Origin: Haliea sp.
GTDB taxonomy: Bacteria > Pseudomonadota > Gammaproteobacteria > Pseudomonadales > Halieaceae
Direction of reading: 5' to 3'
DNA: 64,000 nt
Assembly (NCBI GenBank): GCA_016704305.1
Contig: JADJAL010000016.1
Location: 62,001-126,000 of the forward strand
Shown piece by piece: positions 8,464 through 18,438 of this stretch; position 1 is the first letter of the stretch; every line of letters begins with the position of its first letter. A model generated the notes under the pieces. The model made no database searches, was not told the DNA's origin, and saw nothing but the letters and a program-made list of their open reading frames with translations. Position numbers and translations under genes: made by a program.

Positions 8464-10491
8464 CTACCTTTGCACGATGACTGGGGAAGTGGGCCCCGGC
8501 TTTGTACTTAATCCACCGTTTAATCCGCCCGCTATAATCATCCCCATGGCCTTGCCTTGCTCTGTATCTAAACTTTGAACATAACCGAGTCCTTTCCATT
8601 CATTGACTAGAATTGCACCATCTTCCGGGATCACCAAGGTGTATGCGGCGCCAACGAGCGCCTGGAATTTTGCCAGGTCATCTGTGGAATAATTGCGTAA
8701 ATTTGGAGAAACAACTGAGAAATTTCCGCTGTTTCCTACAAAGAGTCTGTCTCCCCTCCAGTTCGCCAGTGCCAGTAGCCGAATGGTCGACACCGCCGGA
8801 TTGGTAAGGCCACTAGAGTTATGGATACCCTGAAGTTGATCAAGCACGCTGTGCTCCATCGCGCTAGCAATAAATGCATCAGCCTTGAAGTCACCCTGCG
8901 TGGCCGTCGCTACACGGGTGGAAACTGACACCGCCTGCGCTGCCATATCGATGAAGTACCCCTCTTCCTGTCCGGCGATCCCAAAACGGTGGTGCGGAAT
9001 ACTGCGCTTACCCGAGAAGGTATACAGCAAATCTGCGTTTAACTGCGTCTGTTGCATCCAGGTCTGTCCAATAATATTAAGCGTCTCTGTTAGTCGCTCT
9101 AGTGCATCGGGCGGCGTACCGTCGACACTCATTCGATTCAGAAGCCTCTGGCGCTCACCCAATAGCGTGGAGTGATTGTCACCTCCGAAGGCAGAAACAA
9201 TCACATACGCGCCGGTAGGCTTCACCGGGAAATCTTTAGACTGATCTCCATAGGTTCCGCTATCAGCCGCATATGGATGATTAATGACCAGCCTGAGGTT
9301 GTTGTCGCCTGGCGGTACGCCCTGGGCCACTGGCTGATCGTCAATGTTAAGTATCGCAACCGCACTTTGCCCACTACCACTGTGGGTCAAGCTGACCTTG
9401 CGCCCGCCTATGTCCGGGATATTCTTTATAGTACTGAGCGTGCCGTGCGTTATTCGCAGGGTGTGTATGTAATTTGGAGGTATAGCATCCCACGTCAAAG
9501 GTGCGGCCGTCACAGCCAACGGAAGACTGGTAGGGAGGGTGGTGCTGTTGTCCTGCACGATCTTATACCCGCCAAGCACCGCTTCCACACGGTCATTGGG
9601 ATGATGCGCTTTCACGTAATTCTGCAAGTCCGTGGACCGATCCCTGAGGTAATTGGTGAGCGCCACGGCATCCATGCCCTTGATGGAGGTGGCAGTGGCT
9701 GTACCACCGGCTGCGCCCAGTATGCCTGCTTCCGTATAGTTCATTGCAGCACTCAGATTGATGGGGCTATAACGTGTGGAGGGCTTGAATGCCGGATCCA
9801 GCTTGACAGTTCCCTGTGCAGTCGTGGCTTCAACCCATACGCGATCGAACCTGAGGATTGAATCCGACAAGGACACAGGGATACCACCATTGGCAAAGGT
9901 CGTAGCGATAATCTGCACATTTGCATCGGTACCCAACCATTTGGACAGAGTCTGTAGCGAGGTCGCATTACTGGTATCGATTGAGGCCGTTCCGTATTTG
10001 AATTTCGCCGGAATACCGGCTGCTCGCAACAGCTCGATTAGCAGTGCAGCCTGATCAAAATCATTCCCACTACGCTCATGTAGCGTTAGGTAAGGGCCCT
10101 TTAGCAAACCGAAGTAAGGCACATACTCGAAATGATTCCGCACATACTGGTATATCCGTAATGGATCATTATCCAGTGCTTCGGCCAGTTCAGAGAAATC
10201 GCCCGGTGTAGCAAACGCGGCTTTCGTCCTGGCTACTGGCGCCGCGAAATTCGTTTCGGATGATCCGGTTCCAAGAATCTGGCGCGCTTGTTCTGGCGAG
10301 ACACTCTCCGCCGCCAGGTTCACCCATCCTGGCGAAGCCAATGCCGCAGTGGGCGGGCTACTGTTGGTTAGATCGGACACCTTGGGAGAAAATGGAAATT
10401 CCTGCGCGCTAACTGCTGCGAAGGTAACAAGCGCGCTGCCAAACCCAACCAGTACGCGTCCGAAGAATCCCTTCTTGCATATTCGGAACAT
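8464..10491 (-). CDS. Secreted transglutaminase-fold protein, N-terminal part of an RHS system
   Basis: A 675-residue protein with a signal peptide (about residues 1-29, cleaved near VSAQ). A transglutaminase-like domain lies at about 105-225, with PLRIYQYVRNHFEY and ALLIELLRAAGIPAKF. The catalytic residues look lost: the expected Cys in the G-N-x region is Asp (GNDFDQA), and the expected His before WVEA is Arg; the Asp in KLDPAF is kept. Large proteins with this domain, then a linker, then an RHS shell are known in gammaproteobacteria. Here the frame stops just before the RHS part, so this was probably one gene with the RHS core. Confidence 0.82.
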   Translation of the reverse strand: MFRICKKGFFGRVLVGFGSALVTFAAVSAQEFPFSPKVSDLTNSSPPTAALASPGWVNLAAESVSPEQARQILGTGSSETNFAAPVARTKAAFATPGDFSELAEALDNDPLRIYQYVRNHFEYVPYFGLLKGPYLTLHERSGNDFDQAALLIELLRAAGIPAKFKYGTASIDTSNATSLQTLSKWLGTDANVQIIATTFANGGIPVSLSDSILRFDRVWVEATTAQGTVKLDPAFKPSTRYSPINLSAAMNYTEAGILGAAGGTATATSIKGMDAVALTNYLRDRSTDLQNYVKAHHPNDRVEAVLGGYKIVQDNSTTLPTSLPLAVTAAPLTWDAIPPNYIHTLRITHGTLSTIKNIPDIGGRKVSLTHSGSGQSAVAILNIDDQPVAQGVPPGDNNLRLVINHPYAADSGTYGDQSKDFPVKPTGAYVIVSAFGGDNHSTLLGERQRLLNRMSVDGTPPDALERLTETLNIIGQTWMQQTQLNADLLYTFSGKRSIPHHRFGIAGQEEGYFIDMAAQAVSVSTRVATATQGDFKADAFIASAMEHSVLDQLQGIHNSSGLTNPAVSTIRLLALANWRGDRLFVGNSGNFSVVSPNLRNYSTDDLAKFQALVGAAYTLVIPEDGAILVNEWKGLGYVQSLDTEQGKAMGMIIAGGLNGGLSTKPGPTSPVIVQR

Positions 10492-10642
10492 AATCCTTGT
10501 CCTATTTTAATGCGCTGCCGCGCACTTGCTGGCCGCTAATAAAGTTCGCTGTTACAACTGCTTGCCTCTGAACATCTGTCCGAGGAATCTCCTGATGGGA
10601 AACACACCTTGGGCGCGCTGCAAAGTCCATGTGAATCATCTG

Positions 10643-11248
10643 CTACCGGGATATCCAATTCCCGAAGTACAAGCGTTGCATTATCACCAGGTCACCGACA
10701 TCCAGTTGACCATCTATATTGACATCGCCATGTCCGGATTCACCCTGCTCCTCGGTAGCCGGTAATCGCTCAAACGTAATGCGTTTCAAAATGATGATGT
10801 CACCCAGATCAAGGTCACCGTCGCTATCAATGTCTCCATGGAAATGGTTGAGATCCGAACCGAGCACATGTTCATCAAAATTGTTGATGCCGTCTCCGTC
10901 CAGGTCACCGGTTGCATCAGCTGCCAGCAACGGATTCAGGCCAGCGTGCAATTCAACATCGTCGGAAATGCCATCATTGTCATCGTCTGGATCGACAAAA
11001 TTGGGAGTGCCGTCAACATCCGTATCGGGGCTGTTTTGAGTGGCAATCCAATTAATATTAGAGACTTCATCGTAATGGTAGATGACCATCGGCGTATCCT
11101 CATTACGCGCAGCGCCTGTAAGGCGATTCAGGTCATCGTATACATAATCTATCGTCAATGAGGTTGTCGCATGGCTGGTGAGGCTGAGTATGACAAGCGT
11201 CACGAACGCAAGCGGTAAGCACCGACGTATTGCGACTCTTGAACACAC
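10643..11248 (-). CDS. Secreted dockerin / thrombospondin type 3 repeat protein with one YD repeat
   Basis: From a GTG at 11248 the protein is about 201 residues with a signal peptide (RRCLPLAFVTLVILSLTSHA). Next comes a single YD-type unit (YVYDDLNRLTG...YHYDE), then calcium-binding type 3 repeats (DTDVDGTPNFVDPDDDNDGISD). The C-terminus is a dockerin-like pair of calcium loops (DIDSDGDLDLGDIIILKR and DVNIDGQLDVGDLVIMQR). Longer in-frame starts up to 11479 exist but give no signal peptide at the N-terminus. The YD unit suggests it was once part of, or recombines with, the adjacent RHS genes. Probably cell-surface or secreted. Confidence 0.72.
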   Translation of the reverse strand: MCSRVAIRRCLPLAFVTLVILSLTSHATTSLTIDYVYDDLNRLTGAARNEDTPMVIYHYDEVSNINWIATQNSPDTDVDGTPNFVDPDDDNDGISDDVELHAGLNPLLAADATGDLDGDGINNFDEHVLGSDLNHFHGDIDSDGDLDLGDIIILKRITFERLPATEEQGESGHGDVNIDGQLDVGDLVIMQRLYFGNWISR

Positions 11249-11721
11249 TGCTGAGGATCTCTTATTCCTGTGCGTATGGAGCAAAATGAAACGATTGTTA
11301 ACACGTCGCACTGAACAGGAATTCTGCAGCGCCCAGGTATTCACCTCACCTCGCCGCGACAGCGTAATCGCTTGAGGAAACCGGAGGAAAAACAGTTTTG
11401 TTACATGTTGCACTTCCATTGAAAACTCCAGTGACATCCTTGTCAGGGTATCTGGCATTGCGGCAAATTCGCCCGCCAAACGCTGTGATAAAAATTAGCT
11501 GTTGAATTTCAGCGAGGCAAGCATTCGCTTGAAAATGGTGGATCAGACCATCGAGTGTTATTCGTAAGTGATTTTCGTCGGTGTTTGTCGTTGGCCGCAA
11601 ATGCCTTGTCGTCGCACTACACTGTTAACGATTTCCGAACTACGCTAAACCCGATGCTGCCATTTGCGAATCGTGGCCATCAATCGACGTACTTGTACAT
11701 GCTTTCAGGGAGAACCGAATT

Positions 11722-12648
11722 ATGCAAAATCATGGAATCAGATTTGTCAGCACTGTCATGGTGAGTCTTCTCATACTCGGAGGCTGCCAAAGCGATATCA
11801 CACTGTCGAGGGCTGTGCGAAAGGGCGACACCATCGTCGTATCGCTAGGAGATGCGAATCCTAACGGCGAGTACTCCAATGTCAAAAGTACGCTGCTTCG
11901 CGAAGCTGACATCAGCGCAAATGTTCTGGACAGCGGCTGGGTGCTTAGTCCCGTGAAAGTTCGCCACGTGTTTCGCGTCTATGGGGACCCTACTGCGGTT
12001 AATTCAAAAGCACGCGGACAAGCTCAATGGATGGCAGTCATTGATTTAGTCAATCCTGTGAACAACACCAAGCCAAATCTGACCATCGGGCAAGCCGCGC
12101 TTGTGCTGGAATCTACTAAATTCAACGAAAGGCAGATTGTAAAAACGGAGATCCTCGCGGGAAGTGGCACACCGCACCCATTTATCTCGCAAAACGAACC
12201 TGTCGAATTTGGCATTGATAAAATGACATTGGTAAAACCCGCGAAGCAGGCGCTGGTCAGGGTAAGTGGCACGCTTCCACAAGGTGTAAAGCTTGCAGGC
12301 GCAGAATATCAATTCGATATTCCCGCCGTTCACACCCTGAATATGCTGTCAGAACGCATGGAAGCAGTGGCACCCGCGAAGCTGCCCGCGAGTCAACAAG
12401 TGTATTTTGAGTTCAAGAGAACCGAGCGGCAGGCCCCGGTCGGCACAGACGTTCTCGTGGCGCTCACCTCAACCGAGGGTGTTGATCAGGCTAGCCTGTC
12501 GGCCTTTGATTTTGTAATGACCAGCGATCAAGAGGCAATAGCCAATAACCCCAACTACTGGCAAAACAAACTCATCGGCGCAACCTTTTACAGTACGGAT
12601 GGCCAAGAGATTGCGGGTTTAACAGGAAGCGTTGGCACTAGCGAGTAA
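11722..12648 (+). CDS. Hypothetical lipoprotein
   Basis: A 308-residue protein with a lipoprotein signal: a hydrophobic stretch, then lipobox LILGGC at about residues 17-22, so Cys 22 would be lipidated. The rest is beta-rich with no motif I recognise. The segment KGDTIVVSLGDANPNG follows the N-terminus. Context is the right edge of the RHS island, transcribed divergently from the dockerin gene with about 470 bp between the chosen starts. A role in the envelope is all that can be said. Confidence 0.7.
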   Translation: MQNHGIRFVSTVMVSLLILGGCQSDITLSRAVRKGDTIVVSLGDANPNGEYSNVKSTLLREADISANVLDSGWVLSPVKVRHVFRVYGDPTAVNSKARGQAQWMAVIDLVNPVNNTKPNLTIGQAALVLESTKFNERQIVKTEILAGSGTPHPFISQNEPVEFGIDKMTLVKPAKQALVRVSGTLPQGVKLAGAEYQFDIPAVHTLNMLSERMEAVAPAKLPASQQVYFEFKRTERQAPVGTDVLVALTSTEGVDQASLSAFDFVMTSDQEAIANNPNYWQNKLIGATFYSTDGQEIAGLTGSVGTSE

Positions 12649-12782
12649 AGTGTGCAGTCAATTGCGCACTCCGTCAGCGCTGTTTGCGTGAGTTGTCTGT
12701 AAGACGCTAGCTTATACGCGGAGTCTACATTAGGCTGATGCGAAAAATGACAATTAGCCCAACTCCAACAGGGAGCAACCGC

Positions 12783-14261
12783 ATGAATGCCAGTAGTCTG
12801 CCCACTGACGAATTCGCAGCACTTGATGCCACAGCACAGGCCGCGCTCGTGCGCACCGGCAAGGTCTCCGCACTCGAGTTGGTCGATGCAGCAATCGCCC
12901 GCATTGAACACGGTAATTCCACGCTCAATGCCGTTATTCACCAGCGTTTCGAGCAAGCCAGGGCGGAAGCGAAAGGCGCCTTACCCGACGGAATCTTTCG
13001 CGGCGTACCTTTTTTACTGAAGGACCTTGATGGATTTTCGGCAGGCGATCCCTACCACGCCGGCAATCGGGCCCTGGCGGAGGCCAGCTACGTGGCGCCT
13101 GCCGACAGCCATCTGACACACAAGTTTCGCCAGGCCGGGCTGATAATACTGGGCCGCACCAATACACCTGAATTTGGGTTGATGCCGACCACAGAGCCAC
13201 TCGCCAAAGGTCCTACTCGCAATCCCTGGAATCTCAATCACTCCACAGGCGGTTCCAGTGGCGGTTCCGCAGCGTCGGTTGCCGCCGGCTTCGTGCCCAT
13301 GGCTCATGCCGGTGATGGTGGCGGATCGATTCGGATACCGGCAGCGTCGTGTGGTCTGGTGGGACTTAAACCCACTCGCGGCCGGCATTCACTGGGCCCG
13401 GAAGCAGGCGAAGCCTGGGGTGGCCTGGTCGCAAGAATGGCTCTGACGCGCACCGTTCGCGATTGCGCAACGGTATTGCAAGCCATTCAGGGCGCGATGC
13501 CAGGTGACCCTTATACGGCACCGCCGCCATTGCAGCCCTATCCCGACGAGTTGTTGTCACCCGGGCGTCGACTGCGTATCGGCTTTACCACGACTTCCGG
13601 CGATCCGTCTTGCACCACCGCTCCAGAGTGCGCATTCGCCGTTACTGAGACGGCGCGACACCTGCAATTGCTGGGTCATCAGGTAGAGGAAGCGCGGCCG
13701 GCCGTCTGGAAATCAGCCGCGTTCTTTGAGTCAGCTCTTTCTCACTTTATGGTCGCCTACGGTGTGTGGACTGCTGCCGAACTCGATCGTGTGAGCGCGA
13801 TGATCGGTCGCCCATTAACAGAGGCTGACGTTGAGCCGGGAACCTGGCTCATCGCGGAACCGGGGCGCTCAGCGACTGGCCTCGCCTATCTTGCCGCAAT
13901 AGAACATTTCCAAAGCGGCTCGCGGGAGATGGCGAAATTCTGGTCAGTCGAGGGTTTCGACTTGCTGCTGACTCCCACAGTGCCCGAGCCGCCGCCGCCG
14001 CTGGGCCAATTTCATGATGCGAACAATGCGCTGGCAGGCCTGATCCGCTCGTCGCAAATAATACCGTTCGTGGCGCCTTTTAATATCACAGGGCAGCCAG
14101 CGATTTCACTGCCGTTGCACATCAGCGATACCGGCTTGCCGATAGGCGTGCAGTTGGTGGCGGCGTCCTACCGCGAGGACTTGCTACTGCGTACCGCAGC
14201 AGAACTTGAGCAAGCGATGCCGTGGCCTACTGCGCCAGTGGTGCAGCGCACACGCGCCTGA
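12783..14261 (+). CDS. Amidase (amidase-signature family)
   Basis: A 492-residue amide hydrolase from ATG 12783, which follows a CAGGGAG-like ribosome binding site. The Ser-cisSer-Lys triad is visible: Lys in LKDLDG (about residue 80), cis-Ser in STGGSSGGSAA (about 155), and the nucleophile Ser in AGDGGGSIRIPA (about 180). The substrate is not predictable; this subgroup includes enzymes annotated as 6-aminohexanoate-cyclic-dimer hydrolase-like and general aliphatic or aryl amidases. It stands alone, with no GatB or GatC beside it, so it is not the tRNA amidotransferase subunit. Confidence 0.88.
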   Translation: MNASSLPTDEFAALDATAQAALVRTGKVSALELVDAAIARIEHGNSTLNAVIHQRFEQARAEAKGALPDGIFRGVPFLLKDLDGFSAGDPYHAGNRALAEASYVAPADSHLTHKFRQAGLIILGRTNTPEFGLMPTTEPLAKGPTRNPWNLNHSTGGSSGGSAASVAAGFVPMAHAGDGGGSIRIPAASCGLVGLKPTRGRHSLGPEAGEAWGGLVARMALTRTVRDCATVLQAIQGAMPGDPYTAPPPLQPYPDELLSPGRRLRIGFTTTSGDPSCTTAPECAFAVTETARHLQLLGHQVEEARPAVWKSAAFFESALSHFMVAYGVWTAAELDRVSAMIGRPLTEADVEPGTWLIAEPGRSATGLAYLAAIEHFQSGSREMAKFWSVEGFDLLLTPTVPEPPPPLGQFHDANNALAGLIRSSQIIPFVAPFNITGQPAISLPLHISDTGLPIGVQLVAASYREDLLLRTAAELEQAMPWPTAPVVQRTRA

Positions 14262-14305
14262 CAGTAGCATCCTAACTGTGCGGCGCCAGCTGATCGGCCA
14301 CCCCG

Positions 14306-14545
14306 CTATCGGAGCGTAAGGAGTGTGGTAGCTGCCACCGCAGCCCACAACAGTTCCTCAAGAAAACTGCCCAGCACCAACAGTCCTGTGGTCAGCGCAA
14401 GTATCGCGATCAATCGGTCGGCCCACTTGCTGGTTCCCCAGCGGCGATTGCCTTGCGCTGTCGCTCCCTGTCGCACAGTAAGCTGTTCCCGACGCCGCAT
14501 CAGTTGTCGGGTGATTTGATACTCCAGGTGTTTGACCGCTGTCAT
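14306..14545 (-). CDS. Small hypothetical membrane protein
   Basis: A 79-residue protein, mostly basic in the first 45 residues, then a hydrophobic segment (about 47-70, LIAILALTTGLLVLGSFLEELLWAA type) ending near the C-terminus. A strong GGGGAG ribosome binding site sits 8 bases before the ATG, which is the main reason to believe it. It has no family I recognise. It is convergent with the amidase gene, with about 45 bp between. Confidence 0.5.
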   Translation of the reverse strand: MTAVKHLEYQITRQLMRRREQLTVRQGATAQGNRRWGTSKWADRLIAILALTTGLLVLGSFLEELLWAAVAATTLLTLR

Positions 14546-14940
14546 GATATTTCTCCCCGCCGGGTTGGGTTCCCGATCAATAGCTGCATTAAATCCGCAG
14601 GAGCATCATCATCGCGCCGACATAAACTCACCATCTGTCTACTTTTCGATCCGATTGAAAACGCGGCACAGTAGCACCTAAGGACACATCGATAGATACT
14701 CAACAGTGAGTTGAACAGGCACAGCACCAACGTGCTTGTCAGTGGACAGGGAATCCGCAGTCGAACTTCCGCACAATCTAGCCATTGGCCACTAGCAACA
14801 AGATTGCAGACAGCTACATGCCGATGATGATCCATATCGACCGATCTGTAGAGAGATTGGCCAGTAACGATAGTAAGCGGCTGAGATGTTAGGCGGGAGC
14901 GGCGTGAGACACCTACTCCGCTCCGCAGGAGATCGGGACT
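14546..14940. other. Intergenic stretch without a supported gene
   Basis: About 395 bp between the small membrane protein and ypfJ. A 97-codon minus-strand frame crosses it but shows no ribosome binding site or protein-like composition, and is rejected. I see no strong hairpin with a T-run. Its left end should contain the promoter of the small membrane protein gene. Confidence 0.5.
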
Positions 14941-15840
14941 TTATTTGGCCGCTGCAAAGGTGTCACAGGCGGCAATATCCCCGGATTCAAATCCGGTCCT
15001 GAACCACTTCACCCGTTGTGCAGACGTACCGTGGGTAAAACTGTCGGGCACCACCTGCCCACCCGCCTCGCGTTGCAGGCGATCATCGCCGATCGCCGTA
15101 GCGGCCTGCAGGGCCTCCTCGAGGTCACCCGGATCGAGCAACTCACGTTCGACATTGGCCGCGTGACCCCATACGCCGGCAAAACAATCCGCCTGCAGTT
15201 CCTGGCGCACTGAGAGCGCGTTGACCTGGGTCTCGCTGGCGCCTCTGCCGGCGGCGCGTACCTGCTCGCTGATCCCCAGCAGCGTTTGTACATGGTGACC
15301 AACCTCGTGGGCAACAACGTAGGCCTGGGCAAAATCACCAGGTGCGCCGTGGCGCGCCTTCAAGTCCTCAAAGAAGGCAAGATCGATGTACAACTTTTGA
15401 TCGCCCGGGCAGTAAAACGGCCCAACCGCGGCACTGGCGCTGCCACAGGCGGAATTTACCGCGCCGGTAAACAGCACCAACGTCGGCTCCCGATACTGCC
15501 GTCCAAGCTCCTTGAACTTGGCATTCCAGGTATCCTCAGTATCGGCCAGTACAACCGACACAAATTCAGCACTCTTTTGGTCTGCGTCGCTCAGAGGTGC
15601 CGAGGTCTGGCTGGATGTCACGCCACCACCGGCCAGCAGCGATAGGACATCGATGCCCAGCATCTGCCCTCCTACGATCGCAACTATGCCGACAATCAGT
15701 ATGATTCGCCCGACCTTGGTCCGAATCAGCATCGGCAACAAACGCAGCACGACAGGTGCTGCGCCGGCTGCACCGTATGCGGGCCCTTGCCCGCGCCGGT
15801 CTTCCACATTGTCGCTTCGTCTTCCGCCTTCCCAACGCAT
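14941..15840 (-). CDS. ypfJ: YpfJ-type neutral zinc metallopeptidase
   Basis: A 299-residue protein from ATG 15840 (MRWEGGRRSDNVEDRRG is the usual family start). One membrane segment lies at about residues 40-65 (GRIILIVGIVAIVGGQ). The zinc motif HEVGHH is near residue 180, with a downstream QELQADCFAG segment. The C-terminal part contains DSFTHGTSAQRVKWFRTGF, typical of the family (PF04228). Function in the envelope is unknown. The gene is divergent from the HerA-like gene, with 88 bp between the starts. Confidence 0.92.
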   Translation of the reverse strand: MRWEGGRRSDNVEDRRGQGPAYGAAGAAPVVLRLLPMLIRTKVGRIILIVGIVAIVGGQMLGIDVLSLLAGGGVTSSQTSAPLSDADQKSAEFVSVVLADTEDTWNAKFKELGRQYREPTLVLFTGAVNSACGSASAAVGPFYCPGDQKLYIDLAFFEDLKARHGAPGDFAQAYVVAHEVGHHVQTLLGISEQVRAAGRGASETQVNALSVRQELQADCFAGVWGHAANVERELLDPGDLEEALQAATAIGDDRLQREAGGQVVPDSFTHGTSAQRVKWFRTGFESGDIAACDTFAAAK

Positions 15841-15928
15841 TGTATTTTCCTGTCGATAGCAAATCTCAGCTTGACTATACTGCGCGATATCGCGCGCCCC
15901 GGTCACCCGCACAAGGATAGACGAATAA

Positions 15929-17392
15929 ATGAACAATAGCATTTTGATTGGAGGCTCAAGCGCTGGCCAGGTATATCTCAATCCCCATTACGCCAACCGT
16001 CATGGCCTGGTCGCAGGTGCTACCGGCACCGGAAAAACCGTAACCCTGCAGTGCCTCGCGGAGGGATTTTCCGATCTTGGCGTTCCGGTGTTCCTGGCGG
16101 ACATCAAAGGCGACATTTCAGGCATCAGCCAGAGCGGAACTTCGCATCCGAAAATCGATGAACGAGTGAAATTAATCCGCATTGAAGGCTACCAACAGCG
16201 CGGCTATCCGGTGGCATTCTGGGATGTTTTCGGTAAAAAGGGTACGCCAGTGCGCTCGACTCTGTCGGAAATGGGGCCGCAGCTGATCTCGCGACTGCTG
16301 GATCTCAATGAAACGCAGGAAAGCGTGATCACGCTAGTGTTCGAATTCGCCGACAACGAGGGGATGTTGCTCGTCGATCTGAAAGACTTACGCACCACGC
16401 TGGAATATTTGGGTGATAACAGCAAGGAACTGGGGACGGGATTTGGCGTATCGAAATCCTCTGTCAACGCCATCCTGCGCCGCTTGCTGATGCTGGAACG
16501 TGAAGGCGGCGACCAGTTTTTCGGCGAGCCTGCCATGCAACTTCAGGACCTGATGCGCACCGGTCCCGATGGCAGAGGCATTGTGAACATCCTGGCGGCC
16601 GACACGCTCATCATGAACCCGCGTGTGTACTCTACTTTCCTGCTGTGGATACTGTCCGAGTTATTTGAAAACCTGCCCGAACTGGGAGACCCGGAAAAGC
16701 CCGTGCTGGTGTTTTTCTTCGACGAGGCACACCTGCTGTTCCGCGATGCACCTAAGGCACTGCTGGAAAAGATTGAACAAGTCGTGCGGCTCATTCGCTC
16801 CAAGGGCGTGGGCATCTACTTTATTTCACAAAGTCCGAGCGATATTCCCGACAGCGTGCTGGCGCAGCTGGGTAACCGTGTGCAACACGCGCTGCGCGCC
16901 TATACCCCCAGCGAGCAAAAGGCGGTGAGGGTCGCAGCGCAATCGTTCCGGGTAAATCCTGCCCTGGATACGGTCACCGCCATTGCTGAATTGGGCGTTG
17001 GCGAAGCGTTGGTATCCGTACTGCAGGATGGGGGTATTCCGTCTGTAGTGGAACGCGTGTGGGTGCGCCCGCCCTGCTCGCGCATCGGTGAGGCCACGGC
17101 GGCAGAACGGCAGGCCGTGATGAACAGTGATCCAAATCAACAGCGCTACGCCACGCCAGTCGACCCACACTCGGCGCACGAAGTTTTGTTGGAACGCACG
17201 GCGGCTCGGCAACAGCAGGCGCAGCAAGCAGAGCTGGCAGAGCGAGCGGCTAAACACGAGAGCAAACCGGTATCGCGCTCCCGCAGCAGGGAGAGCGCGG
17301 GCGAGGCATTCCTCAAAAGTGTGGCGCGCGCCGCTGGCAGCAGCCTGGGCAGGAAGTTGTTTCGCGGGATACTCGGTTCGCTGCTGAAGTAA
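15929..17392 (+). CDS. HerA-like ATPase (DUF853 family)
   Basis: A 487-residue ATPase of the FtsK-HerA superfamily. Walker A is GATGTGKT near residue 31, the Walker B strand is VLVFFFDEAHLLF near residue 260, and SQSPSDIPDSVLAQLGNRVQHALRAYTP near 305 gives sensor/arginine-finger features. The C-terminus has a charged, coiled region rich in Arg and Ala, then a short segment (GRKLFRGILGSLL) typical of DUF853. The family may act as a DNA pump or helicase; the role is unknown. It lacks the NurA nuclease partner seen with archaeal HerA. Confidence 0.9.
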   Translation: MNNSILIGGSSAGQVYLNPHYANRHGLVAGATGTGKTVTLQCLAEGFSDLGVPVFLADIKGDISGISQSGTSHPKIDERVKLIRIEGYQQRGYPVAFWDVFGKKGTPVRSTLSEMGPQLISRLLDLNETQESVITLVFEFADNEGMLLVDLKDLRTTLEYLGDNSKELGTGFGVSKSSVNAILRRLLMLEREGGDQFFGEPAMQLQDLMRTGPDGRGIVNILAADTLIMNPRVYSTFLLWILSELFENLPELGDPEKPVLVFFFDEAHLLFRDAPKALLEKIEQVVRLIRSKGVGIYFISQSPSDIPDSVLAQLGNRVQHALRAYTPSEQKAVRVAAQSFRVNPALDTVTAIAELGVGEALVSVLQDGGIPSVVERVWVRPPCSRIGEATAAERQAVMNSDPNQQRYATPVDPHSAHEVLLERTAARQQQAQQAELAERAAKHESKPVSRSRSRESAGEAFLKSVARAAGSSLGRKLFRGILGSLLK

Positions 17393-17401
17393 CGCGAAAA
17401 A

Positions 17402-18352
17402 TTATGTCGAAAATACAGTTCGCAGGCGCTGTCCCAACGCCACAATCGTCATCACCAGAGCGCCCGCCACCAAACCGATAAGAAGCCCGCCCAGCGTGGG
17501 AGTCAATGCTGCCAACGCGCCGCCAATCGTGGCGATCTCCGCAAGATGAGATGCCAGCGCCTTGATTCCCTCGTCAAGGAAATGAAAGCCGTGCACCAGG
17601 ATACCTCCGCCCACCATGAACATCGCGATGGTGCCGACCACGGCAAGAAGCTTCATCAACCAGGGCGCCAGGCTCATCAAACAGGAACCGCTCCAGCGCA
17701 GCGCTTGCTGACCGATACCCGGCCCTTCGCGTTGCATAAGATAAATGCCTGCATCGTCCATTTTTACAATACCCGCCACCAAACCGTATACGCCAACAGT
17801 CATTACCAGGCTGATAAGCGATAGCACCAGCACCTGGCTGATGAAATCCATCTGGGCGACAATACCCAATGTGAGCACGATGATTTCCGCTGAGAGAATA
17901 AAGTCCGTGCGCACAGCTCCCTTGATTTTCTCTCGCTCGAAAGCGACGAGATCCAGGGCAGTGTTGCGCAGGTGGACAGCCAACTCCTCCCGATGGGCTG
18001 CATCTTCAGTCGCGGAATGCAGGAATTTATGTGCGACCTTTTTCGAAGCCCTCGTAGCACAGGAAAAGTCCACCGACAATCAGCGCCGGCGTAATCAGCC
18101 ACGGTGCGACAAATGAAATCAGCAGTGCGGCTGGGACAAGAATACATTTATTGCGAAAAGAGCCCCTCGCCACGCCCAAACCACCGGCAACTCGCGGTCC
18201 GCCCGAACGCCCGTCACCTGTTCTGCGTTGATGGCCAGATCATCACCAAGCACGCCAGCAGATTTTTTCGCGGCGACCTTGGTCATCAACGCAACATCGT
18301 CAAGTACGGTGGCTATATCGTCCAGCAGCATTAGCAGGCTGCCACCCGCCAT
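17402..18352 (-). pseudogene. yedI: DUF808 (YedI-type) membrane protein, two frameshifts
   Basis: The N-terminal part (18119-18352) reads MAGGSLLMLLDDIATVLDD...VTGVRADRELPVVWA in one frame. The middle reads LVPAALLISFVAPWLITPALIVGGLF in a second frame. The C-terminal part (17402-18079) with several membrane segments is in a third. Two single-base changes restore one 310-residue DUF808 protein: a missing base near 18173-18177 and one surplus T in TTTTT at 18039-18043 (plus strand). Function of this inner membrane family is unknown. Because each fragment is perfectly conserved, sequencing error is at least as likely as real inactivation. Confidence 0.82.
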
Positions 18353-18438
18353 TACAAAAGCCTCCCATACGGGGAGAGATCGGATTCTATTCGATGCAGT
18401 AGCATCATGTAATCGGGGATTAAAGCTGGAAGCCCAGG

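Noticed and set aside
14542..14835. 97-codon minus-strand frame between the small membrane protein and ypfJ
   Set aside because: No ribosome binding site, cysteine/arginine-rich, no plausible domain.
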